64,000 bases of DNA, taken from contig NZ_JAESWB010000371.1 of the NCBI RefSeq assembly GCF_016765675.1, forward strand, positions 184,877 through 248,876, in the 5' to 3' direction. Source of the DNA: Neobacillus paridis. GTDB lineage: Bacteria; Bacillota; Bacilli; Bacillales; Cytobacillaceae. Of the stretch, positions 8,966-16,559 are shown one piece after another; position 1 is the first letter of the stretch; every line of letters begins with the position of its first letter. Made by a program: the position numbers and the translations under genes. The notes below the pieces were generated by a model, which saw only the letters and a program-made list of their open reading frames with translations, ran no database searches and was not told where the DNA came from.

Positions 8966-11900
8966 TTAAACCGTTGTAAACTGCCGGGAGAAACTTTTAA
9001 TAGCATGACGGTATAAAGTTAAGATCCTTGTTTCATATTCTCGGTCTATACCTATAAGGCGATTAAGGTGTAAGTGTATTAGACTGTCTAAAATGTCCGC
9101 TTTTGTGGAATATAAGTTACTCTTAACATATTTTGTAATGGAATTTGAATAAAATTGTAACGGCATCTCTCGTAATAACAGTAATTCTTCCAAGCTATTA
9201 TCAAAAGGTATTTGTTCTGGATTTCGAGCCACAAACCTATCAAAGAAATCACCATATACCTCTTTATTTGTTCGATATTCAGTCAACCACTCTTTGTAAT
9301 TAACCCGCTGGTTTAACCACTCCAGTTGGCTTAAAGGTTCAAAGCCAAAACATTTCATATAATGGTTAATATTCATAAATGCAACAATGTCAGTAGATAC
9401 AGGCATACTCTCAAAGTGTATTTTTTTAATTAATTCCAGTGCAATAAGGCTGTCGAAATAGAATATATCTTCTGCCTGTTCTATAAGGTCTGGCCCCCCA
9501 TATCTTTCAATTTCGGGATCATAAGTATCAAAGTTAGTCTTATAAACAATCCCTGTTTTCCTTAGCTTTTTTAACCATTTAACTAATGTAGGTAGTCCCT
9601 GATGAATTAGCATATCCGAAGGCGCCTTAAATCGAATCCTAATGTGGAAATTGGGATCTCTATATCGCATGAAAAAAAATAAATCAAACCACTCGTTATT
9701 CTGTATAAATTCATATAGGTGAGTACCAATTAGTTCGTTTTGACGATCCTCGGGACAATAAAGCTTAAGATAAATCCAATTTTCAAATGGAAATTCCATC
9801 CTCCTCTTCTGATTTATAAGTGGAAGAGATTTATTTGTATTAGGAATCACAACAGACGCTTTATCTCTTATGTCCTTATTTAAAAAGGAAAAAACATTTT
9901 CCCTACATATTTCATTGGTAGTTTGTGCTTCTAAATTCTCTGTCAATGTTAATATAGAGGCCCCCTTTAGCTTGCTCACCTCTTTGAATAGATCTTTTAA
10001 ATGTTCATGATTATCCAAGTTAAGTAAGATTTTGTTATCAAAGTAGACTAAAAACACATACTGATCTATGTAGTATTTTTCTCTATATTGACTAAATTTC
10101 TCAATAAATGTTTCTTCTGAATCGCAATCTTGAAAGGTATTTGATCTTATATTCCACTTCGCAGGTGATAAAATAAAGTTTTTATATACAATTCTTGGGG
10201 TAAATGGAAGCCCTAAATTTGCGATATTATTAAAAAAGTACGGAAAATTATTTCCTGTTCTTTGTTCCCCCATTTCGAAAAGAAATCGATAAATGTTTGG
10301 ACATAAGGAGGGGTTTAGCATGTGACTCGCTAAAGGTATCAGTTCTTTCCCCATGGATATTGATTTTAGATAAAGTCCGTCATGAGTAGCTCCTACCGCA
10401 ATATCTTCTAAATCAATATTGTTTTGGGTGTGTATCTTGTTAGTAATGTTAATTGAATACTCTCTTCTTTCATCGGTTTGGCAAATGTTACCATTCCTCT
10501 CGCTGATCGGTGTGGGAATTACTTCTGCCAAAATGCTATCAGGAAAATGATCCTGTTCTTTTTTGGCAATTTCCTTCCAAATCATTTTATCTTTACTCTC
10601 TAAGTAAGGAGTAAATCTCCCCAATGTATTTCCTGCGCCCGCTGCATAAGGATTATGACTTAAAAGGAACTTTATTTTGCCGTTTCCTTCATTGATCTCT
10701 AAAAAATACATATCCATTGAAATTGGAAAATCCATCTCTTTTACAGGCATATTAACTTTTACTTTTTCCATATGATGTTCATTCAGCGAAAGCTCCGAAA
10801 CACCATTTAAATTGCATTCTATTATTAAGTCCAGAAAAAATTTATCTATTTCCCCTAACCCTGTTGTTTTACTATTACCGCTAATCTGGTTTTTTGCGGG
10901 AGGATATTGATAATCACCAAGAGGCCCCAAGCCTATGCCTTCTTCCAATAGTTCTAAAACTGGCACTTCTCTTTCCAGCCCATAGTTTTGCAAGAATTTT
11001 GAATGATATTCTTTTAGCGCATGATTCTTATAACCACCATTATATGCATTCAAATGGCACAACAGATTTGCAACTTCTTCAAGTTCTTTTTTATGTTCAT
11101 CGGCTAATTGATAAGGAGTGCCCATTGTAATTAGGTCTATTTTTAGAGGGGATCTTGTTTTTACTACACAGTTCATCTTCTCAACAATTTCTAAATAGAG
11201 ATCCAGTCCTTCCCCTAGTTCCGTTTGTTCATATTTTTTAATAAGAAGCTCGATATCGATAAGCAAATATGTTAAAGGGAGTTCTTCATTTTCCCTAATA
11301 AGTATCTCCAATATATGAGTTAAACAATTTTTTGAATTGGGAGGCAGTAATTCGGTAGTAAGAAATTCTTGCTGAATTAATTGAACAATATAATTCTCTA
11401 CGACTTCCAAACTAACCTCTTTGTATTTTCTATGTATACTTGAAACAAGCTCTTTATATAAAATGGGGGTTTTCGCCATCTTGAAAACCACTTCAGTTAT
11501 TTCGTTATAATTAATTGAAGTAGCAATCAGTTCTTTATCTTTTGATTGTTCATTAATCATCTCTGTCGTGCAATTTAATTTAGCTCTATTCCCATTAATG
11601 AGCACTCCCTGGTTAACAGCGACTTTTATTCCATTTAAAACCTGTTTTTCAGCTTCTAGCAATCTTATCAACTTTCCAATCCACTCTCTGTCCGCCCGAA
11701 CTTGCTTTTTAAAAGATCCAGTAGTCTTATTTATTTCGTTATCCATATTTGAAAATTCCCCCAAACCGACACTTGCACATAACCCAAATGGTGTTGGACG
11801 GGTTGAAAGACGATTTAAATATCTAAAAATCCCTTTAATTACATTCTTCTTACTTTTTTCCTTACTTTCCAAAGTGATTGTGTCTATGGATTCGAGAAGC

Positions 11901-12124
11901 GTTAAACTTGATACTGCTATAGCTTCTCGAATCATTTTATTTTCATTAACTAAATTTTTATAATAAGAAAGCTGTGCATCTATTGAAGAGTTGTTGTTAA
12001 ATGTTTTTGCTAGATGTTTATAAAAGAAATTCACGGGCAAAATAGGAGTACGAACCATAAATTGATCAATAATCTCGAAAAATCCTTGATTGCCATTACG
12101 CTCATTCCTATATTGATTATGCAT
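8966..12124 (-). CDS. lanB: Class I lanthipeptide dehydratase LanB (full length)
   Basis: LanB uses glutamyl-tRNA to activate Ser/Thr of the LanA core and then eliminates glutamate to give dehydroamino acids. At 1052 residues it is a full-length enzyme comparable with NisB. The N-terminal glutamylation domain begins with the family hallmark FMVRTPILP and includes TRPTPFGLCASVGLG. The elimination domain starts near residue 775 (FENWIYLKLYCPEDR) and contains the conserved DPEIERYGG (about 869-877) and HLHLNRLIG (about 1017-1025) blocks that match the catalytic Glu/Arg and His regions of NisB. It lies 104 bp behind lanA across a strong hairpin. AAGGAAA lies 12 bp before ATG 12124, a weaker site than in neighbouring genes. 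Confidence 0.95.
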   Translation of the reverse strand: MHNQYRNERNGNQGFFEIIDQFMVRTPILPVNFFYKHLAKTFNNNSSIDAQLSYYKNLVNENKMIREAIAVSSLTLLESIDTITLESKEKSKKNVIKGIFRYLNRLSTRPTPFGLCASVGLGEFSNMDNEINKTTGSFKKQVRADREWIGKLIRLLEAEKQVLNGIKVAVNQGVLINGNRAKLNCTTEMINEQSKDKELIATSINYNEITEVVFKMAKTPILYKELVSSIHRKYKEVSLEVVENYIVQLIQQEFLTTELLPPNSKNCLTHILEILIRENEELPLTYLLIDIELLIKKYEQTELGEGLDLYLEIVEKMNCVVKTRSPLKIDLITMGTPYQLADEHKKELEEVANLLCHLNAYNGGYKNHALKEYHSKFLQNYGLEREVPVLELLEEGIGLGPLGDYQYPPAKNQISGNSKTTGLGEIDKFFLDLIIECNLNGVSELSLNEHHMEKVKVNMPVKEMDFPISMDMYFLEINEGNGKIKFLLSHNPYAAGAGNTLGRFTPYLESKDKMIWKEIAKKEQDHFPDSILAEVIPTPISERNGNICQTDERREYSINITNKIHTQNNIDLEDIAVGATHDGLYLKSISMGKELIPLASHMLNPSLCPNIYRFLFEMGEQRTGNNFPYFFNNIANLGLPFTPRIVYKNFILSPAKWNIRSNTFQDCDSEETFIEKFSQYREKYYIDQYVFLVYFDNKILLNLDNHEHLKDLFKEVSKLKGASILTLTENLEAQTTNEICRENVFSFLNKDIRDKASVVIPNTNKSLPLINQKRRMEFPFENWIYLKLYCPEDRQNELIGTHLYEFIQNNEWFDLFFFMRYRDPNFHIRIRFKAPSDMLIHQGLPTLVKWLKKLRKTGIVYKTNFDTYDPEIERYGGPDLIEQAEDIFYFDSLIALELIKKIHFESMPVSTDIVAFMNINHYMKCFGFEPLSQLEWLNQRVNYKEWLTEYRTNKEVYGDFFDRFVARNPEQIPFDNSLEELLLLREMPLQFYSNSITKYVKSNLYSTKADILDSLIHLHLNRLIGIDREYETRILTLYRHAIKSFSRQFTTV

Positions 12125-12160
12125 CTGCTATAATTTCCTTTCTGAAATATAAAAGAATAG

Positions 12161-12189
12161 TTCATCCCGTATCATACATACGGGATGAA
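12161..12189 (-). terminator. Strong hairpin between lanA and lanB (attenuator)
   Basis: Perfect 12-bp arms TTCATCCCGTAT and ATACGGGATGAA flank a 5-nt loop. On the minus strand it is followed by CTATTCTTTTAT, only a weak T tract. Such a hairpin behind the structural gene typically lets lanA transcripts greatly outnumber lanB. Confidence 0.75.
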
Positions 12190-12228
12190 TCTTAACTTAG
12201 ACTGTTCAATTCATCGCTATTTTAGATA

Positions 12229-12378
12229 TTATTTGTTCCCGCATCCAAAAGAGATGCAGATAGCAGTTGGACAACGGCGAAGAGACTGCCTAATAATTGT
12301 TCCAATTGTATTTGGCTGTACTTCTCCTTGGAGTTTAACTGCATTTTTTTGAATGTCTAAATCAAATTTCTTTTCCAT
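12229..12378 (-). CDS. lanA: Class I lanthipeptide precursor LanA, 49 aa
   Basis: ATG 12378 follows GGAGGAATAG and opens 49 codons to TAA 12229. The leader has the class I FNLD-type box as FDLD (residues 5-8), which LanB and LanC recognise. Pro22 at position -2 predicts cleavage after Asn23, giving a 23-residue leader like nisin's and a 26-residue core. Cleavage after Arg30 is an alternative. The core has Cys36, Cys41 and Cys46, each preceded by a well-placed acceptor: Ser32 (x3 spacing, as nisin ring A), Thr38 (x2, as ring B) and Ser43 (x2). Thr24 and Thr27 could remain dehydrated. The core resembles the paenibacillin/epilancin group in its hydrophobic N-terminus and SxxxC first ring, as judged from memory. 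It ends CGNK. Confidence 0.9.
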   Translation of the reverse strand: MEKKFDLDIQKNAVKLQGEVQPNTIGTIIRQSLRRCPTAICISFGCGNK

Positions 12379-12393
12379 TTCTATTCCTCCAAT

Positions 12394-12425
12394 ATTTGTA
12401 ATTGCGATCGATCACAATTACAAAT
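12394..12425. promoter_or_regulatory. 32-bp near-perfect palindrome, putative lan operator
   Basis: Arms ATTTGTAATTG (12394-12404) and CAATTACAAAT (12415-12425) are perfect inverted repeats. The centre also pairs apart from one C/A mismatch (12405/12414), around GATCGATC. It lies just downstream of the promoter-like hexamers and ends 4 bp before the lanA ribosome-binding site, the position of a repressor operator. The TetR protein encoded upstream is the obvious candidate. It could also fold as an RNA hairpin in the leader. Confidence 0.65.
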
Positions 12426-12452
12426 TTAGTATATCAACCTCATGGATGTCAA
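12424..12452 (-). promoter_or_regulatory. Promoter-like hexamers for lanA
   Basis: On the minus strand TTGACA (12447-12452) is followed by TATACT (12428-12433) after only 13 bp. A canonical 17-bp spacing would place the -10 on CTAAAT (12424-12429). It is the best sigma-A candidate in the gap between the terminator at 12584 and lanA, but the spacing is odd. Confidence 0.4.
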
Positions 12453-12583
12453 CTCCTCCCACTTTAAGAATATATTAACAATATTTTGTGGTGGAATTTT
12501 GTATTTCTAAAACTTTACTTGTATTACATTCTTCTAACATTATTGCTTTGTTCTTAACTTTTCTGTTCATTTACATATATAAG

Positions 12584-12613
12584 AAAACGACTCCCTCAAG
12601 AGGAAGTCGTTTT
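12584..12613 (-). terminator. Terminator of the tetR-membrane protein unit
   Basis: Arms AAAACGACT and AGTCGTTTT flank a 12-nt loop. The hairpin overlaps the last codons and stop of the membrane-protein gene and is followed by TTCTTATAT on the minus strand. It separates this unit from lanA. Confidence 0.75.
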
Positions 12614-13183
12614 AGATTTTGGTTTATTTTTCTCTTTATTGTCAATTGCTGTACCATATATGATAATCACAAAGCTTAATGCAGTATTAACGAACATGTT
12701 AAGAATTAACAGAAGAATTGGAAATTCAATATTTGGTTTCCAATAGAAATTCATCAAATTAATTAAGAGCCCAATTATGATTGTGTGAATGGTTGCCCCG
12801 ATAACCTTAACTATCGGATTCTTATGCTTAGCTGCATATATAGCAAGGGGAGCTAATATGATCATACTTGTATAAGATATAATAGCCAACCAACTCCCTA
12901 ATTCAATGGAGTAATCAGGAATCAGTGAGGGCAATACCTTCATGATCAACTTTAAGCTAAACATATAAAAGCTCAAATAAAAAATTACTCCTATTGTATT
13001 TAAAAAGAAACGTTCTACAATCAGATTCAATATTTTATATTGTTTTTTTCTAATTTCATATATTATTTCAGCAGCAACAACAATGATTATTATTCCTAAC
13101 ATAACGTATAATTGAGTTCCTGGTATATTTCCCTTAAAAATTTCTATTAAAAATTTTACAACCTCGATTAGTTCACCCAACAT
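12596..13183 (-). CDS. Multi-pass membrane protein of unknown function
   Basis: I do not recognise the family. The product (about 195 residues from ATG 13183) has about five hydrophobic segments: near residues 22-38, 57-85, 97-115, 128-150 and 158-180. It ends in a Lys-rich cytoplasmic tail (KNKPKSKTTSS). A GTG at 13192 overlaps the tetR stop in GTGA, but AGAGGTG lies 6 bp before ATG 13183, so I prefer the ATG. It is translationally coupled to the TetR gene. Inside the lan transposon it could serve in immunity or sensing of the peptide, but nothing in the sequence proves this. Confidence 0.75.
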   Translation of the reverse strand: MLGELIEVVKFLIEIFKGNIPGTQLYVMLGIIIIVVAAEIIYEIRKKQYKILNLIVERFFLNTIGVIFYLSFYMFSLKLIMKVLPSLIPDYSIELGSWLAIISYTSMIILAPLAIYAAKHKNPIVKVIGATIHTIIIGLLINLMNFYWKPNIEFPILLLILNMFVNTALSFVIIIYGTAIDNKEKNKPKSKTTSS

Positions 13184-13188
13184 TAAAT

Positions 13189-14076
13189 TCACCTCTTATT
13201 ATTTTCAAGTTTTTCAAAAACTTCAAGTAAATTCTCCGCAATGAATTTCACTTCATTAACCTGGGCGATATTTCGTAACATCCCTTTTACGATGATGATA
13301 TCCGGGTTCTTTTTCTTCATTTCACTATTGATTAAAATAAGCGATGATTCTACTTCGCGAATGGAATCTGGGGACAGATAAACGCTTTGAATAATTTTAT
13401 TAATAGAGCAGAGCTTTTCGTAGATTTCACCGATGTAAATGTTTTTATTATTTGCCTCTACTCTCTGCAAATAGTTTTCGCTTAAAATTGGTTCTATCTC
13501 TTTGCTTTTGAATCCATTAAATACACAAACAACCGTGTCTGATATAAAACCAACCAAATCATCAATAGAAATATCGGCGCCATCCAGGATGACAACTGCA
13601 GAGTATTCCTCAATCAGACTATTTAGAATAATAGCCATATCTAATACACAGTGATTCAATTCTTTTCCACCAACATATTTCATCAGTTCTTGAAATCTAC
13701 GGTAGATTTTATTCCGTTTATCTTGAATAAACCCGATTACTGATTCGTCATTTATATTCTGTTCCTTCATTTGCATGATAAGGAAATCTTCATGTTCTAA
13801 AGCAACCGACAAATAGCTCTTTAAAACGCCGTGCAAATAATCTATTCTCTGGTCAAACGTTCCTTTTACATGGGGGGGTTCCTTATCCAAACTTTTATAA
13901 AGACAATCTAAGTAATGTTCATAAATAGCTACAAGAATACTCTTCTTTGAGGAAAAGTGGGTATAAAGAGTACCCCGTGCGATTCCTGTACAATTTGCTA
14001 TTTCTTGAACATTAGTCAAATGATAACCTTTTTCCGAAAATAGTTTTAAGGCTGCTTGGATAATTTTCTCCCTCAT
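13189..14076 (-). CDS. TetR/AcrR family transcriptional regulator
   Basis: The N-terminus (MREKIIQAALKLFSEKGY, then NVQEIANCTGIARGTLYTHF) is a typical TetR helix-turn-helix in residues about 1-50. The C-terminal part is unusually long, about 240 residues where most TetR proteins have 150. ATG 14076 has GGGGTG 7 bp upstream; the GTG at 14085 lies within that site and would give three more residues. It is co-transcribed with the membrane protein. It probably senses a small hydrophobic ligand and represses its own promoter and perhaps lanA through the palindrome at 12394-12425. Lanthipeptide clusters usually use LanRK two-component systems, so a TetR regulator is atypical. Confidence 0.88.
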   Translation of the reverse strand: MREKIIQAALKLFSEKGYHLTNVQEIANCTGIARGTLYTHFSSKKSILVAIYEHYLDCLYKSLDKEPPHVKGTFDQRIDYLHGVLKSYLSVALEHEDFLIMQMKEQNINDESVIGFIQDKRNKIYRRFQELMKYVGGKELNHCVLDMAIILNSLIEEYSAVVILDGADISIDDLVGFISDTVVCVFNGFKSKEIEPILSENYLQRVEANNKNIYIGEIYEKLCSINKIIQSVYLSPDSIREVESSLILINSEMKKKNPDIIIVKGMLRNIAQVNEVKFIAENLLEVFEKLENNKR

Positions 14077-14091
14077 TGTCAACACCCCAAT

Positions 14092-14106
14092 AATAGATAG
14101 TCTATT
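14092..14106. promoter_or_regulatory. Small dyad upstream of tetR
   Basis: AATAGA-TAG-TCTATT is a perfect 6-bp inverted repeat with a 3-bp centre, 15 bp before the tetR start. It is a possible autoregulatory site. It is not similar to the lanA palindrome, which weakens a common operator model. Confidence 0.3.
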
Positions 14107-14250
14107 TTAATAATTGAACTGAACAGTCTAGTCGATGCAAATTTTATACTTAAATGGATAAATAATCAATATATATTTATGGTTAATTGGAAAAAAAAAC
14201 AAAAGCATCACTATTTCTTATATGCAAAGTAAAAAACTATTCGTCAATAT
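14107..14250. other. A+T-rich spacer between tetR and the tnpA remnant
   Basis: I see no gene or clear structure beyond the tetR upstream region. It is probably the junction where the transposase 5' part was lost. Confidence 0.4.
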
Positions 14251-15008
14251 TATGAAATGGCGGCCTTAACAGAACTCAAAAACCATATCCGTTCTGGTGA
14301 TGTTTAGGTTGAAGGCAGTCGGCTACGGATCAAGTTTTTGGGTTAAGTCATTTATTGGGATTCCGTTTCGCACCAATGCTAAGAGATATAAGTGACGCAA
14401 AGTTATATACCATTTCTTCGCCTAATGACTTTCCAAATATAAAAGGCATATTACGAGGCAAGATTAACACGAAGGTCATTAATGAAAATTTTGATGATGT
14501 ATTAAGGCTGGCACATTCAATTAGGGAAGGAAGGGCTTCTGGGTCATTAATGATGGGAAAACTAGGCTCATATGCAAGACAAAGCAACATTGCAACAGCA
14601 CTTCGGGAAATTGGAAGAATTGAAAAGACAATTTTTATTCTTGACTACATTACGAATGAAACATTAAGAAGAAGACATCTTGGGTTAAATAAGGGAGAAG
14701 CCATGAATGGACTAGCCGGTGCCCTATTTTTTGGTAAGCGTGGGGAATTAAGAGAGCGTGGTGTACAGAATCAACTACAAAGGGCAAGTGCTTTAAATAT
14801 ATAATCAATGCGATAAGCGTTTGGAACACGGAGTTTTTAGGAGAAGCAACAAAAGAATTTAAGAAGAATCATGCCCTGAAGGAGGAATTACTCCCACATA
14901 TTTCACCACTGAGCTGGGAACATATTAATCTTCTTGGGGGAATACAAGTTTGATTCAAATAAAATACCTGCTAACATGCTAGATGCTAGACCTTTGAAAA
15001 ATAATTAA
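14251..15008 (+). pseudogene. tnpA: Tn3-family transposase TnpA, decayed C-terminal remnant
   Basis: Conceptual translation with frame changes gives recognisable Tn3-family TnpA blocks. First comes EMAALTELKNHIRSGDV, then a stop where Trp is expected, and VEGSR. After a large internal deletion there is LSHLLGFRFAPMLRDISDA, then IREGRASGSLMMGKLGSYAR, ALREIGRIEKTIFILDYI and LGLNKGEAMNGLAGALFFGK (intact frame 14355-14804). A frameshift leads to WNTEFLGEA, then ISPLSWEHINLLG, another shift in a G run, and DARPLKNN before TAA. The N-terminal half, the first catalytic Asp region and probably the second are missing. It lies just inside the right terminal repeat, where Tn3 tnpA genes end. It is inactive. 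Confidence 0.85.
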
Positions 15009-15016
15009 TCAATAAC

Positions 15017-15054
15017 AAAAGCCAAATCCCATTGCGTACAGGTTCTTGGCTTTT
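15017..15054 (+). terminator. Hairpin in the right end of the transposon
   Basis: AAAAGCCAA and TTGGCTTTT with a following T run on the plus strand form a terminator just behind the tnpA remnant. It is the mirror image of 5490-5525. Confidence 0.6.
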
Positions 15055-15069
15055 TTATGTTGAATTTTG

Positions 15070-15107
15070 TTTAGCGTTCAAAATTTCCGAAATGTTGGCG
15101 GTACCCC
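15070..15107 (-). repeat. Right terminal inverted repeat of the Tn3-family element
   Basis: Read on the minus strand it begins GGGGTACCGCCAACATTTCG and ends AACGCTAAA, matching the left end with a few differences. ATATT (15108-15112) follows as the second copy of the target duplication. Confidence 0.85.
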
Positions 15108-15112
15108 ATATT
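15108..15112 (+). repeat. Target-site duplication ATATT (right)
   Basis: This is identical to 5431-5435. Removing 5436-15112 would join the secA terminator to the hpf terminator region and restore a short convergent intergenic space. Confidence 0.85.
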
Positions 15113-15185
15113 GGGTTAGCAGGGAATTAAGCCGGCGCAAGTAACGACTGCCTATCCGCAAGCAATTCCTGCTTATTTATTAGCC

Positions 15186-15221
15186 AAAAAACGCTGCCTG
15201 GAAACAGGGGCAGCGTTTTTT
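15186..15221 (-). terminator. hpf terminator
   Basis: Arms AAAAAACGCTGCC and GGCAGCGTTTTTT make a strong stem 11 bp past the hpf stop, with T runs on both strands. Confidence 0.88.
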
Positions 15222-15232
15222 GAGAACTCTAA

Positions 15233-15772
15233 TTATTGTGCTTCAATTAAGCCATAGCGGCCGTCTTTACGCTTGTAAACCACGTTAGTGCGGTTTGTTT
15301 CAGCGTTAGTAAATACATAGAAGTTATGACCTAACAGGTTCATTTGCAGAATCGCTTCTTCACTGTCCATTGGCTTTAGATCAAAGCGTTTTGTACGGAC
15401 TAGCTCTAGTTCATCATCGTCATGAACATCGTTATTTGTATTAGTAAATTGGAAAGGAACGGTCCCTTTCTCACGGAATTTGCGGTTAATTTTTGTTTTA
15501 TGTTTCCGAATTTGACGCTCTAGTTTGTCACCAATCAAGTCAATCGCCGCATACATATCAGAATTGGTCTCTTCCGCACGTAAAACTAAATTTTGCAGCG
15601 GAATGGTGATCTCAACCTTTGATGTTTTATCTGGATTGAATCTAAGATTAACATTTACTTTTGCATCGGGTGCTTCAGTAAAATAACGCTCCAATTTAGA
15701 AATTTTCTTTTCAACATATTCTCTAATTGCTGGAGTTACCTCAATGTTTTCACCACGTACGTTATAGTTCAT
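15233..15772 (-). CDS. hpf: Long-form ribosome hibernation promoting factor
   Basis: HPF binds the 30S subunit and drives formation of inactive 100S ribosome dimers in stationary phase. The 179-residue protein has the N-terminal S30AE domain (MNYNVRGENIEVTPAIREYV to about residue 100) and the C-terminal dimerisation domain (VRTKRFDLKPMDSEEAILQM, GHNFYVFTNAE). It is therefore the long form (YvyD in B. subtilis). AAGGAGGA precedes ATG 15772. In B. subtilis the gene follows fliT and precedes secA; here no flagellar genes adjoin it. Confidence 0.95.
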   Translation of the reverse strand: MNYNVRGENIEVTPAIREYVEKKISKLERYFTEAPDAKVNVNLRFNPDKTSKVEITIPLQNLVLRAEETNSDMYAAIDLIGDKLERQIRKHKTKINRKFREKGTVPFQFTNTNNDVHDDDELELVRTKRFDLKPMDSEEAILQMNLLGHNFYVFTNAETNRTNVVYKRKDGRYGLIEAQ

Positions 15773-15809
15773 CTGTGGATTCCTCCTTTTTTTAAGGCTA
15801 TGTAGTTAC

Positions 15810-15836
15810 ATTTCTATTTTACCCTATGATTCTCCT
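15810..15836 (-). promoter_or_regulatory. Possible sigma-H/stress promoter of hpf
   Basis: On the minus strand AGGAGAAT (15829-15836) lies about 13 bp before AGAAAT (15810-15815), close to the sigma-H pattern. GGGTAA between them resembles a sigma-B -10. B. subtilis yvyD is under both factors, which makes this worth noting, but the match is imperfect. Confidence 0.35.
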
Positions 15837-16041
15837 GCTAATTAGGAAGAAATTATTTGTCGAATTATTGACAAAAACATTGGGTAAATAGTGACAATGC
15901 TTCAACACCACCTTTTCCTGGGAAGGTAATTTTATACCTGAGCAACGGCTCAATTATATTTTAATATTACAAGGGACAACTTTCCAGTAAAAAGGGCCAT
16001 GAATAAGGTAAATTGATGTAAAAATTAAGGAGGGCCCCGTG

Positions 16042-16536
16042 ATGACTCAAGAAGAGAGAAGACTGCTTGCCTGGCACGAAACATTGGAGCTGCATGAATT
16101 AGTTGCTTTCCAAGCAACCGGATTAATGAAGTTAAAAATGTCAATTAATAAAGTAACCGATAATGAATTAAAGGAGCTTTATCGAAAAGGTATTCATGAT
16201 CTTGAAACAAATTTGAATGAACTGCTTAAATTTTACCCACAGGCGCAAGGCTATCAATCGCGTGACAATGATGCTCGTGAAGACTTGGGCTTTTTCGCTG
16301 CTGACTTGCTCGCCCTTTCCAAAAGTTTGGTGCGAAATCTTGCGGCGGCGATTACGGAAACAGCAACACCTTCATTGCGTAAGGTTCTAACCCGTCAGCT
16401 TACAGGCGCCATCCATGGCCATGAAAGAGTATTCAACTACATGCACAAACACGGCTACTATCCGGCCTACGACTTAGGCCGCCTACTCGGCCACGACATC
16501 GAAAACGCCAACAAAGCCCTAAAAATGCGCTATTGA
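16042..16536 (+). CDS. Spore coat protein CotF-like
   Basis: The 164-residue protein begins with a region typical of the coat F family (AWHETLELHELVAFQATGLM), followed by four helices rich in Leu and Lys. A Tyr/His-rich end is also typical (GHERVFNYMHKHGYYPAYDL). The family is found in the spore coat and in ferritin-like coat proteins of Bacillus. GGAGGG lies 7 bp before ATG 16042; a GTG at 16039 is less well spaced. It stands alone between hpf (divergent) and comFC (convergent), where B. subtilis has its flagellar block. Confidence 0.8.
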   Translation: MTQEERRLLAWHETLELHELVAFQATGLMKLKMSINKVTDNELKELYRKGIHDLETNLNELLKFYPQAQGYQSRDNDAREDLGFFAADLLALSKSLVRNLAAAITETATPSLRKVLTRQLTGAIHGHERVFNYMHKHGYYPAYDLGRLLGHDIENANKALKMRY

Positions 16537-16559
16537 AATATCTTGATGGTTCCTTCACT

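Larger units (their letters stand above)
5436..15107. mobile_element. Tn3-family transposon carrying a lanthipeptide cluster
   Basis: A 9672-bp unit is bounded by inverted repeats starting GGGGTACC and ending CTAAG/CTAAA. These closely resemble the 38-bp ends of Tn4430 of Bacillus thuringiensis as I remember them. A 5-bp ATATT duplication flanks it. Similarity between the ends continues inward for about 105 bp. The only transposition gene is a fragmentary TnpA (14251-15008). No resolvase or site-specific recombinase is visible, so the element is defective in cis and would need a helper transposase. The cargo is lanA-lanB-lanT-lanC, a small membrane peptide, a TetR regulator and a membrane protein. 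The cargo is visibly richer in A+T than secA beside it. Confidence 0.85.

Noticed and set aside
11568..11963. 131-codon open frame opposite lanB
   Set aside because: It is a shadow of lanB with no ribosome-binding site or recognisable motif.
14355..14804. Independent 149-aa gene on the plus strand
   Set aside because: Its residues match an inner part of Tn3-family TnpA, the start is a TTG without a ribosome-binding site, and matching sequence continues on both sides in other frames, so it is part of a pseudogene.
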